Shown piece by piece: positions 15,242 through 23,165 of a stretch of DNA of 64,000 nt. The notes under the pieces are model-generated. The model searched no databases. It was not told where the DNA came from and saw nothing but the letters and a program-made list of their open reading frames with translations. Made by a program: the position numbers and the translations under genes. This DNA comes from Leminorella richardii (GTDB lineage: Bacteria > Pseudomonadota > Gammaproteobacteria > Enterobacterales > Enterobacteriaceae). The DNA lies in assembly GCF_900478135.1 (NCBI RefSeq), contig NZ_LS483470.1:861501-925500 (forward strand). Reading direction: 5' to 3'. Numbering within the stretch: the first letter of the stretch is position 1; the number at the start of each line of letters is the position of its first letter.

Positions 15242-16725
15242 TTCGGTGGAGCTGTCTGAGTGACCTGGTTGGGCATAACGGCCGGATAGGCGCTGCCGAC
15301 TCCGGCCTGAATCACTCCAGTGAGAGGCACTCTTGCTGTACGCTTTTCCTTCTCTTTTTCCTGAAGGTAGCCCATCAGGCTTATCTGATAGCGTCGGATA
15401 TTTTCCACAAAATGATAGGCCTGATACCCCTTGGCGTAGCCGTAGCGCGTCTGGCTGTAGTACTGCTTTTGCGTCAGCATGGTTAATCGCTTTTTGACTT
15501 CGGCCCAGCTGTCAGGATCGCCACCCTGCTTTTCGGTAAGGCTTCTGGCATCCATCATATGGGAAAAACCCATATTGTAGGCCGCGAGCGCAAACCAGAT
15601 TTTTTCATCCTCAGCGATAGTGCCCGGCAGCTTTTCCATCAGCTGTTCGAGGTAGACGAGCCCGCCGCGAATGCTTTGTTCAGGATCCAGACGATCGGTA
15701 ACGCCGAGAGAGTCGGCAGTGTTGCGCGTCAGCATCATGATCCCGCGCACGCCCGTTGATGACGTAGCGGTCGGGTTCCAGTGGGATTCCTGATAGGCGA
15801 TGGCCGCCGCTAGCCGCCAGTCTATTTGCCGGGCGTATTTTTCAAACAGAGGGCGCAGCTCGGGGAGAACGCCGTCGATAGCGTTAAGAAACGTTTTGGT
15901 GTCGACATAGTTAAATTCGCCGACGTGGCCTAGATATTTCTCTTCCAGTTTGGCAAATCGGCCGTCTTCATTAATCTGGTTAAAAAAGTCTAGCATGGCC
16001 GCATTTAGGCTGTTGTCGTCGCTTTTACGGGTGTACCACACCACCGGTTCTTCTTCGGTTAGGTCAAACGCGACGGCTAGCGTAGGGTAAATTCGCTGCA
16101 AAATAGCGATCGTGACGGAGTCGGTAATTGTGTAGTCCAGCTCGCCGCTAGCAACCTGCTTAAGCAGGTCAGTTGAGGTGTTCGCTGTTGTGGTTTCCCA
16201 CGTCAGTTCGGGATAGGCACTTTTCTTTTTCTGATGAAGCATGGAGATACTGGCTGAGCCGGACACCACGCTCAGGCGGCCCTTAAGATCTTTTAAGGAT
16301 GATGGTTTAACGGCGCTTTGCCGATATACCAGCTGTTGAGAGACAGAATAGTAGGCCGGACCTGCGTTCAGCGCCTTCATCCGTTCCTGATTAAATATAA
16401 GGCCGGCGGCCAGCATGTCGGCTTCGCCGCCCGTCAGCCCTTTGAACAGATCGGTAACGCTGCGATGGGTTTTGATATTTAGCTTTACGCCAAGATAGCT
16501 GGCAAACATCTCAGCCAGTTCGTAGTCCAGCCCTTTAATACCGCTGTCGTCTTTGTAGTAATAGGGGGCGACGTTCAGCGTATGAACGTTGAGTTCACCG
16601 CGCGCGATGATTTTTTGCAGCTGGGTGTCCCCGCTGCTTTTCCAATACAGAATTGGCCACAGCGTGAGCATCAGCAAGAGAGTGACTGCGCCAATCAGCA
16701 GATAGTTGGTCTTTAACAGCTTCAA
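15238..16725 (-). CDS. mltF: Membrane-bound lytic murein transglycosylase F
   Basis: Cleaves peptidoglycan glycan strands with anhydro-muropeptide formation; outer-membrane associated. N-terminal signal/anchor (MKLLKTNYLLIG), a type II solute-binding-protein regulatory domain (residues about 40-265) and a C-terminal SLT domain with the catalytic glutamate in AYQESHW (about residue 313), plus GVRGIMMLT and LAAYNMG. Start chosen as TTG 16725, aligning with E. coli MKKLKINYLFIG and preceded by AGAGAA; another TTG at 16743 is possible. The C-terminal tail beyond QEKEKEKR is short and low-complexity. Confidence 0.94.
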   Translation of the reverse strand: MKLLKTNYLLIGAVTLLLMLTLWPILYWKSSGDTQLQKIIARGELNVHTLNVAPYYYKDDSGIKGLDYELAEMFASYLGVKLNIKTHRSVTDLFKGLTGGEADMLAAGLIFNQERMKALNAGPAYYSVSQQLVYRQSAVKPSSLKDLKGRLSVVSGSASISMLHQKKKSAYPELTWETTTANTSTDLLKQVASGELDYTITDSVTIAILQRIYPTLAVAFDLTEEEPVVWYTRKSDDNSLNAAMLDFFNQINEDGRFAKLEEKYLGHVGEFNYVDTKTFLNAIDGVLPELRPLFEKYARQIDWRLAAAIAYQESHWNPTATSSTGVRGIMMLTRNTADSLGVTDRLDPEQSIRGGLVYLEQLMEKLPGTIAEDEKIWFALAAYNMGFSHMMDARSLTEKQGGDPDSWAEVKKRLTMLTQKQYYSQTRYGYAKGYQAYHFVENIRRYQISLMGYLQEKEKEKRTARVPLTGVIQAGVGSAYPAVMPNQVTQTAPPN

Positions 16726-16943
16726 TAGTTTTTCTCTAAACAAATAGCGACCACAGCGTTAACGGCTATGGTGTTGATGGCTTAGCGTCGCGTCTTTTGG
16801 TTGTTAAATTAAAAAGTTACTCTTATTTCTGCCGTTGGCGGGTGCGGCTTTTTCGAACGTTAGGGGGGCATTTTGCTTAAGCCCTGAGGGATTGGCAAAT
16901 AGTATGTGATGTAGTTTGGGGATTGATCGCATAAATAATAAAC

Positions 16944-16959
16944 ACGCAAACGGTTTCGT
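16944..16959 (+). promoter_or_regulatory. PurR operator upstream of purL
   Basis: ACGCAAACGGTTTCGT matches the PurR box consensus and, from memory, the E. coli purL operator. It lies about 70 bases before the purL start, in the mltF-purL divergent gap. Confidence 0.9.
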
Positions 16960-17027
16960 CGCGGGGGCGGATTCTCTATAATGTGGCCAGTTCTTTCCGA
17001 CCAGCCCCAGACCAGAGACATTCTATT

Positions 17028-20000
17028 ATGGAAATTTTGCGCGGCTCGCCTGCTTTATCTGCATTTCGTATTGCCAAGTTGCTCTCCCGCTGTCAGGAAC
17101 GTCAACTGCCCGTCAGTGACATTTACGCTGAGTATCTTCATTTTGCTGAACTGACCGCTCCGCTAAGCCAAAAAGAGCAGGAAACGTTAAAACAGTTGCT
17201 TAACTATGGCCCGTCTCTGACAGAGCATGAACCTCAGGGGCAACTAATATTGGTCACGCCACGGCCGGGAACCATCTCTCCCTGGGCTTCCAAGGCGACG
17301 GACATCGCTCACAACTGTGGCCTAAGCCAGATTTATCGTCTTGAGCGGGGTATTGCTTACTATATTCAGGCGCCGCAGCTTAGCGACGAGCAGCAAAAGG
17401 CGCTGGCCGAGCTGTTGCACGATCGCATGATGGAGTCCGTCTTTAGCGAGGTTTCACAGGCGCAGGCGCTGTTTGCTCGGCATGAGCCAGCGCCGCTGGT
17501 GGAAGTTGACGCTCTGGGCAAGGGGCGCCGCGCGCTGGAAGAGGCTAACGAAAATCTCGGACTGGCGCTGGCGCCGGATGAGATTGACTATCTGCTTGAC
17601 GCCTTTACGCGCCTGAAGCGTAACCCGACGGACGTTGAGCTATATATGTTCGCTCAGGCCAACTCGGAACACTGCCGCCACAAGATTTTTAATGCCGACT
17701 GGATTATTGACGGCAAGCCACAGCCCAAGTCGCTGTTCAAGATGATTAAGAACACCTATGAGCAAACGCCTGACTATGTGCTGTCCGCCTATAAAGACAA
17801 CGCCGCCGTCATGGAAGGTTCAGCTGTAGGGCGTTTCTTTGCACAGCCAGACTCTGGCGTATACGACTATCATCAGGAAGACGCGCATATCCTGATGAAG
17901 GTGGAAACTCACAACCATCCGACGGCTATTTCTCCCTGGCCGGGAGCGGCAACGGGCTCTGGCGGTGAAATTCGCGATGAGGGAGCAACCGGGCGCGGGG
18001 CCAAGCCGAAAGCGGGACTGGTGGGCTTTTCCGTTTCCAACCTGCGCATTCCCGGCTTTGAACAGCCTTGGGAGCAGGATTTCGGCAAGCCGGATCGCAT
18101 TGTTACCGCACTGGACATTATGACTGAAGGCCCCTTGGGCGGCGCGGCGTTTAATAACGAATTCGGACGCCCGGCGCTGCTGGGATACTTCCGAACCTAT
18201 GAAGAGAAGGTTGCCAGCCACAACGGTGAAGAGCTTCGCGGCTATCACAAGCCGATTATGCTGGCGGGCGGCATCGGCAACATTCGCGCTGAGCACGTTA
18301 AAAAAGGTGAGATAAGCGTGGGAGCTAAGCTTATCGTGCTGGGCGGCCCGGCAATGAATATCGGGCTCGGTGGCGGTGCGGCGTCTTCAATGGCGTCAGG
18401 CCAGTCCGAGGCTTCTCTGGACTTTGCGTCTGTACAGCGCGACAACCCGGAAATGGAGCGCCGCTGTCAGGAAGTGATCGATCGCTGTTGGCAGATGGGA
18501 GACGGCAATCCGATTCTGTTTATTCACGACGTGGGCGCGGGCGGTCTGTCTAACGCCATGCCTGAGCTGGTGAGCGACGGTGGCAGAGGCGGTCGCTTTG
18601 AGCTTCGCAATATTCTCAGCGATGAGCCGGGCATGAGCCCGCTGGAAACATGGTGTAACGAATCTCAGGAGCGCTACGTGCTGGCCGTGGCGCCGGAGCA
18701 GCTACCACTGTTTGACGAAATCTGTCAGCGGGAAAGGGCGCCGTATGCCGTTATCGGCGAGGCCACGCAAGAGCAGCATCTGTCACTACACGACAGCCAC
18801 TTTAACAACCAGCCTATCGACTTGCCTCTTGACGTACTGCTGGGTAAAACGCCCAAAATGACCCGCGACGTCACAACATTGCAGGCCGCGGGTAAACCGC
18901 TGGCTCGCGAAGGGATTGAGCTGGAAGAGGCGATAAAGCGGGTTCTTCATCTTCCCGCGGTGGCGGAGAAAACCTTTCTTATCACCATCGGTGACCGCTC
19001 TGTCACCGGTATGGTTGCTCGAGATCAGATGGTCGGGCCGTGGCAAATCCCAGTGGCAGACTGTGCGGTAACGACCGCGAGCTACGACAGCTACTACGGT
19101 GAAGCTATGTCACTGGGGGAGCGTACTCCAGTGGCGCTGCTGGATTTTGCCGCATCGGCACGCATGGCGGTCGGTGAAGCGTTGACCAACATCGCTTCGG
19201 CGCAAATCGGTGAACTGAAGCGCGTGAAGCTGTCAGCTAACTGGATGGCGGCTGCTGGGCACCCGGGAGAAGATGCCGGGCTGTACGAAGCGGTTAAAGC
19301 CGTAGGTGAGGAGCTTTGCCCTGCGCTGGGTCTGACAATACCGGTGGGTAAAGACTCTATGTCGATGAAAACCCGCTGGCGGCAAAACGATGAGGATGTG
19401 GCAATGACGTCGCCGCTGTCGCTGGTGGTGACAGCCTTTGCCCGAGTTGAAGACGTGCGCGGCACCGTAACGCCACAGCTGCGTACCGACAAGGGTGATG
19501 CAACGCTGTTGCTTATCGATCTTGGCGAAGGGCGTAATGCGCTGGGCGCTACCGCACTAGCACAGGTTTATCGCCAGCTTGGTGATAAACCTGCTGACGT
19601 GAGAAACGTGGATAAACTGGGGGCATTCTTTAACGCCATTCAGTCTCTGGTCACTGACCGTAAGCTGCTGGCCTATCACGATCGCTCTGACGGGGGCCTG
19701 CTGGTCACTCTGGCTGAAATGGCGTTTGCCGGGCACTGCGGCCTAGAGTTAGACCTTGCTTCGCTGGGGGATGACCTGCTGGCGGCACTGTTTAACGAGG
19801 AGCTGGGTGCGGTTATTCAGGTCGCTGATAGCGATTTGACTGACGTTGAGGCACTTCTGTCTCAGGCCGGGCTTGATAGCGGTGTACACCGCCTTGGCCG
19901 CGCCGTTGCTGGCGATGACATCGTGATTTGCTGCGGCGAAAACGCTGTTTATCGCCAGAGCCGACAAACGCTGCGCGTCTGGTGGGCCGAAACGACCTGG

Positions 20001-20918
20001 CAAATGCAGCGCCTGCGCGATAACCCGCAGTGTGCAGATCTGGAACACCTTGCCAAGCAGGACGCAGCGGATCCCGGTATGAGCGCTAAGCTGAGCTTCT
20101 CCCCAAGCGAAGACGTCGCCGCGCCTTATTTACTGAAGTCTGCCAGACCGCAGATTGCAGTGCTGCGCGAGCAGGGTGTGAACTCACACGTTGAGATGGC
20201 CGCTGCTTTCCACCGCGCTGGCTTTGACGCCGTTGACGTTCACATGAGTGACCTGCTGGCTGGGCGCATCGGTCTTGAAGGCTTTCAGGCGCTGGTGGCC
20301 TGTGGAGGGTTCTCCTACGGTGACGTGCTGGGAGCGGGAGAAGGGTGGGCGAAGTCCATTCTGTTCAACGAGCGAGTGCGCGAGCAGTTTACCCGTTTCT
20401 TCCATCGTCCAGACACGCTGGCGCTAGGGGTGTGTAACGGCTGCCAGATGATGTCTAACCTGAGCGAGCTGATGCCGGGTGCAGCCCACTGGCCGCGTTT
20501 TGTACGCAACCTGTCAGAGCGCTTTGAGGCGCGGTTTAGTCTGGTGGAGATCGTGGGAAGTCCCTCTCTGTTGCTGAACGGCATGGTGGGGTCGCGACTG
20601 CCGATCGCCGTTTCTCACGGTGAAGGCCGCGTAGAAGTACGAAACGCACAGCACCTTCAAGAGCTGGAGGCGCAAGGGCTGGTAGCAATGCGCTACGTGA
20701 ACAACCGTGGTCAAGTCACTGAAGACTACCCGGCTAACCCGAACGGCTCGCCAAACGGTATTACGGCGGTGACGAACCTCGACGGTAGGATAACCGTAAT
20801 GATGCCGCACCCAGAGCGCGTATTCCGAACAGTAGTGAACTCTTGGCACCCTGACGAGTGGGGTGAGGACGGTCCGTGGATGCGCCTGTTCCGCAACGCC
20901 CGCAGGCAGCTAGGCTGA
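17028..20918 (+). CDS. purL: Phosphoribosylformylglycinamidine synthase PurL
   Basis: ATP- and glutamine-dependent fourth step of purine synthesis (FGAR to FGAM). The 1296-residue product from MEILRGSPALSAF is the large single-chain form of gammaproteobacteria. Domains: N-terminal PurS-like part, linker, two AIR-synthase-like FGAM synthetase halves (for example SEHCRHKIF, KVETHNHPTAISP, GATGRGAKPKAG, SVTGMVARDQMVG) and a C-terminal glutaminase domain with nucleophile in GVCNGCQMMSNL and catalytic His/Glu in PHPERVFR. The in-frame frame from 16983 was trimmed. A PurR box lies upstream and a strong terminator downstream. Confidence 0.98.
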   Translation: MEILRGSPALSAFRIAKLLSRCQERQLPVSDIYAEYLHFAELTAPLSQKEQETLKQLLNYGPSLTEHEPQGQLILVTPRPGTISPWASKATDIAHNCGLSQIYRLERGIAYYIQAPQLSDEQQKALAELLHDRMMESVFSEVSQAQALFARHEPAPLVEVDALGKGRRALEEANENLGLALAPDEIDYLLDAFTRLKRNPTDVELYMFAQANSEHCRHKIFNADWIIDGKPQPKSLFKMIKNTYEQTPDYVLSAYKDNAAVMEGSAVGRFFAQPDSGVYDYHQEDAHILMKVETHNHPTAISPWPGAATGSGGEIRDEGATGRGAKPKAGLVGFSVSNLRIPGFEQPWEQDFGKPDRIVTALDIMTEGPLGGAAFNNEFGRPALLGYFRTYEEKVASHNGEELRGYHKPIMLAGGIGNIRAEHVKKGEISVGAKLIVLGGPAMNIGLGGGAASSMASGQSEASLDFASVQRDNPEMERRCQEVIDRCWQMGDGNPILFIHDVGAGGLSNAMPELVSDGGRGGRFELRNILSDEPGMSPLETWCNESQERYVLAVAPEQLPLFDEICQRERAPYAVIGEATQEQHLSLHDSHFNNQPIDLPLDVLLGKTPKMTRDVTTLQAAGKPLAREGIELEEAIKRVLHLPAVAEKTFLITIGDRSVTGMVARDQMVGPWQIPVADCAVTTASYDSYYGEAMSLGERTPVALLDFAASARMAVGEALTNIASAQIGELKRVKLSANWMAAAGHPGEDAGLYEAVKAVGEELCPALGLTIPVGKDSMSMKTRWRQNDEDVAMTSPLSLVVTAFARVEDVRGTVTPQLRTDKGDATLLLIDLGEGRNALGATALAQVYRQLGDKPADVRNVDKLGAFFNAIQSLVTDRKLLAYHDRSDGGLLVTLAEMAFAGHCGLELDLASLGDDLLAALFNEELGAVIQVADSDLTDVEALLSQAGLDSGVHRLGRAVAGDDIVICCGENAVYRQSRQTLRVWWAETTWQMQRLRDNPQCADLEHLAKQDAADPGMSAKLSFSPSEDVAAPYLLKSARPQIAVLREQGVNSHVEMAAAFHRAGFDAVDVHMSDLLAGRIGLEGFQALVACGGFSYGDVLGAGEGWAKSILFNERVREQFTRFFHRPDTLALGVCNGCQMMSNLSELMPGAAHWPRFVRNLSERFEARFSLVEIVGSPSLLLNGMVGSRLPIAVSHGEGRVEVRNAQHLQELEAQGLVAMRYVNNRGQVTEDYPANPNGSPNGITAVTNLDGRITVMMPHPERVFRTVVNSWHPDEWGEDGPWMRLFRNARRQLG

Positions 20919-20947
20919 TGTAGCCTCTGAGCGTTTTATACCTCGAT

Positions 20948-20988
20948 AAAAAATCCCCCGCGCTTCGGCTAGGGGGATTTTTATTTTT
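20948..20988 (+). terminator. purL intrinsic terminator
   Basis: AAATCCCCC at 20951-20959 pairs with GGGGGATTT at 20972-20980, followed by TTATTTTT. Confidence 0.92.
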
Positions 20989-21013
20989 ATGATTTATATA
21001 TTTTTTTATCCAG

Positions 21014-21031
21014 TGTTGGTAAATGCAGACA
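21014..21031 (+). promoter_or_regulatory. Candidate GlrR site 1 (degenerate)
   Basis: TGTT-N10-GACA, one mismatch to the TGTC-N10-GACA motif known for GlrR at glmY. Its centre is 33 bases upstream of site 2, close to three helical turns. Confidence 0.65.
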
Positions 21032-21046
21032 GTAGGGGGTTTTGGG

Positions 21047-21064
21047 TGTCTCAAAAAAGAGACA
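21047..21064 (+). promoter_or_regulatory. GlrR binding site 2
   Basis: Perfect TGTC-N10-GACA dyad. Known recognition motif of the response regulator GlrR, whose gene lies in the same cluster at 24257-25600. Confidence 0.85.
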
Positions 21065-21066
21065 TT

Positions 21067-21079
21067 TAACTGATTGATT
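21067..21079 (-). promoter_or_regulatory. IHF site in the glmY upstream region
   Basis: TAACTGATTGATT is a perfect match to the reverse complement of the IHF consensus WATCAANNNNTTR. It lies between GlrR sites 2 and 3, fitting DNA bending toward the sigma-54 promoter. A second, one-mismatch site (TATCATTCTGTTA) is at 21204-21216. Confidence 0.7.
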
Positions 21080-21109
21080 TTTAATGATGCTATTTGAGTG
21101 AAGAAAGGA

Positions 21110-21127
21110 TGTCTTCTTTTGGAGACA
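21110..21127 (+). promoter_or_regulatory. GlrR binding site 3
   Basis: Perfect TGTC-N10-GACA dyad, 63 bases (about six turns) downstream of site 2 and about 105 bases upstream of the sigma-54 -24 element. Confidence 0.85.
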
Positions 21128-21232
21128 CAATTGACGCATCAATCCTCGTTTAATGACGGAATATCGGATATGAAATCGAAAGGTGTTTTATTTTTTCTTT
21201 AATTATCATTCTGTTATTTTTAATTTGAAAAG

Positions 21233-21250
21233 TTGGCACGATACGTGCTT
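21233..21250 (+). promoter_or_regulatory. Sigma-54 promoter of glmY
   Basis: TTGGCACG-ATAC-GTGCTT matches the -24/-12 consensus YTGGCACGNNNNTTGCW with the -24 GG and -12 GC intact. It places the transcript start near 21260, where the GlmY-like sequence begins. Confidence 0.88.
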
Positions 21251-21259
21251 TAGAATACC

Positions 21260-21440
21260 CGTCGCTCATTCACCTTTTTATGTCAGAACGCGGTAACGTG
21301 ACGCTACATAAGCCTTAGAATGATGCCAAAGCCATGGTGCCTATCGTCAATTGAACCGATATCAACTGCGCAAGCAGCTTATCAAACTCAAGACGACACG
21401 TTGAGTGAGGCGCCAGCCCTTAATGTCATGCCGTGATGAA
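21260..21440 (+). ncRNA. glmY: GlmY small regulatory RNA (core)
   Basis: Small RNA that sequesters RapZ, protecting GlmZ and thereby raising glmS translation for glucosamine-6-phosphate synthesis. The 5' segment (CGCTCATTCACC, then TTATGTCAG and GCTACATAA) resembles my recollection of E. coli GlmY. A nested first stem is visible: CATTC at 21267-21271 with GAATG at 21318-21322, and TTATGT with ACATAA inside. A second stem pairs GGTGCCT near 21336 with AGGCGCC near 21409, as in GlmY/GlmZ. Position between purL and glrK, with the sigma-54/GlrR promoter, is exactly that of glmY. The 3' end is uncertain because the only good terminator is at 21593-21629. Confidence 0.85.
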
Positions 21441-21592
21441 ATGAACTTCATCGATATTTGACACTATGGATGTTATTCGTCCGACTTTTGATGATGGTTC
21501 TGCCTCATCGCCCTACGGACGACGCTAACGGACATCCACCCATTTCTCTCGGGTGATAAATCGTTATCCGGGACTGAGTAACAAACCTTATC
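21435..21592 (+). other. Hairpin-rich segment between the GlmY core and its terminator
   Basis: Consecutive inverted repeats: GATGAA/TTCATC (21435-21452); a long arm TGGATGT (21467-21473) with ACATCCA (21532-21538) enclosing CGTCCG (21478-21483) with CGGACG (21516-21521); and GATAA/TTATC (21555-21568). No good start codon or frame. Either a 3' extension of GlmY to about 370 nt or a leader or second RNA before glrK. A weak hairpin GGATG/CGTCC followed by ACTTTTG near 21490 could be an earlier end. Confidence 0.6.
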
Positions 21593-21629
21593 AGGCACTT
21601 AACCATTTTTGGATAAGTGCCTTTTTTTC
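21593..21629 (+). terminator. Terminator downstream of glmY
   Basis: AGGCACTTA at 21593-21601 pairs with TAAGTGCCT at 21614-21622 (inner CCA/TGG also pairs), followed by seven T. It separates the small-RNA transcript from glrK. Confidence 0.92.
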
Positions 21630-21734
21630 GTTAAAGCCATAAAATCTTTAGCCCTGTTGCGCAATAACGCTGTTTTCTTGCGCTTAGGTCAGATAGCATC
21701 GTTGCCGATTGGGTATTGTGATGAGAGTGCCGCG

Positions 21735-23162
21735 TTGAAAAAGTTTAGCCGTTTTCCCCGCTCCCTTCGCCAGCTGGTTCTGTTGGCCTTCCTGCTGGTG
21801 CTGCTTCCGCTGCTGGTGCTGGCGTGGCAGGCCTATAAAAGCCTGGATCTGCTGAGTGAGCAGGCCGCCGATATTAACAGTACCACGCTTCGAGACGCCC
21901 GCCGCAGTGAGGCGATGACTAACCTTGCCCTGAGCATGGAGAGAAGCTACCGGCAGTACTGCGTACTGGGGGATGAAACCCTGAGTAAGCTCTATCAGGA
22001 GCAGCGGCAGCAGTATGCCAGCATGCTGGACGTTCACGCCGCCGTGCTGCCCAGCGAGGAAACTTATGCTTCCCTTAAAAAGCTGTTGGCTGACCTAGGG
22101 AAAATCCAGTGCAAAAACAGCGGGCCGGACGAGGAGTCGTCGGAGCTGCTGATTCAGTTTTCGAAAGCCAGTAACGAAATGGTACAGGCAACCCGAGGCA
22201 TCATCTTTTCTCGCGGCGAGAAACTACAGCAGGCCATTGCGGACAAAGGCTACTTCTTTGGCCAGCAGGCGCTGGTGCTGTTTTTGCTCAGCGTTATGCT
22301 GGTGTTCTTATTTACACGTATGATCATTGGGCCGGTAAAACAGGTCGAACGCATGATTAATCGGCTCGGCGAAGGAAAAAGCCTGAGTACTCTGGCTGCG
22401 TTCAAGGGGCCGCGTGAAATTCAGTCACTGGCGCAAAGAATCGTCTGGTTAAGTGAACGCCTGTCATGGCTGGAATCGCAGCGGCACGAGTTCTTGCGGC
22501 ACATTTCTCACGAGTTAAAAACACCGTTGGCCAGCATGCGTGAAGGTACCGAACTGCTGCTGGATCGGGTTGCGGGCCCGCTGACGGACGATCAAAAGGA
22601 TATTGTCGCTATTCTCGACAACAGCAGTCGCGACTTACAGCGGCTGATAGAGCAACTGCTTGACTATAACCGGTATCAGTCCGGCGTTAAGACAGAGAAG
22701 TCCCATATTGATTTAGCAAAAATGGTGGGTGAGGTCATTGCCGCGCACAGCCTCCCGGCTAGGGCGAAAATGATGAACGCTGAATGCCAGCTGGCGCAGA
22801 GCGACTGCTGGGCCGAATCGATGCTGCTGCGACGTGTACTTGATAATCTCTACTCCAATGCGGTGCACTATGGCGAGGAATCCGGTACTATTTGGATCGC
22901 GAGCCGTCGCGTTGGTCAAACTATCCAGATAGACATTGCCAATACCGGTGAAAAAATTCCACCGCAGGAAAGCGCCATGCTGTTTGAACCTTTTTATCAG
23001 GGCAGTCGCCAACGAAAGGGGGCAGTAAAGGGCAGCGGTCTGGGATTGAGTATCGCCCGAGACTGTATCCACCAAATGGAGGGAGAACTCCATCTGGTTG
23101 ACGTGGACTATGCTGACGTTTGTTTTCGCATTGAATTACCTTTACCCATTGAGAAATCGTAG
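21735..23162 (+). CDS. glrK: Sensor histidine kinase GlrK (QseE)
   Basis: Inner-membrane kinase that phosphorylates GlrR and responds to envelope signals. TTG start at 21735 chosen because it gives 475 residues, the E. coli length, beginning MKKFSRFPRSLRQLV. Frames extending to 21609 would start inside the glmY terminator. Order: TM1 (about 13-33), periplasmic sensor (34-177), TM2 (178-196), HAMP-like linker, H-box RHISHELKTPLASMR with phospho-acceptor H259, N box DNLYSNAVHY and G box GSGLGLSIARD. No strong ribosome site precedes the TTG, suggesting low expression. Confidence 0.94.
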   Translation: MKKFSRFPRSLRQLVLLAFLLVLLPLLVLAWQAYKSLDLLSEQAADINSTTLRDARRSEAMTNLALSMERSYRQYCVLGDETLSKLYQEQRQQYASMLDVHAAVLPSEETYASLKKLLADLGKIQCKNSGPDEESSELLIQFSKASNEMVQATRGIIFSRGEKLQQAIADKGYFFGQQALVLFLLSVMLVFLFTRMIIGPVKQVERMINRLGEGKSLSTLAAFKGPREIQSLAQRIVWLSERLSWLESQRHEFLRHISHELKTPLASMREGTELLLDRVAGPLTDDQKDIVAILDNSSRDLQRLIEQLLDYNRYQSGVKTEKSHIDLAKMVGEVIAAHSLPARAKMMNAECQLAQSDCWAESMLLRRVLDNLYSNAVHYGEESGTIWIASRRVGQTIQIDIANTGEKIPPQESAMLFEPFYQGSRQRKGAVKGSGLGLSIARDCIHQMEGELHLVDVDYADVCFRIELPLPIEKS

Positions 23163-23165
23163 ATA

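Noticed and set aside
21457..21490. TTGACA as a -35 for a second small-RNA promoter
   Set aside because: No -10 element at 16-18 bases; the sequence there is CCGACT.
21609..21734. Longer glrK N-terminus from 21609
   Set aside because: The start would lie inside the glmY terminator, and the added residues match nothing in GlrK.
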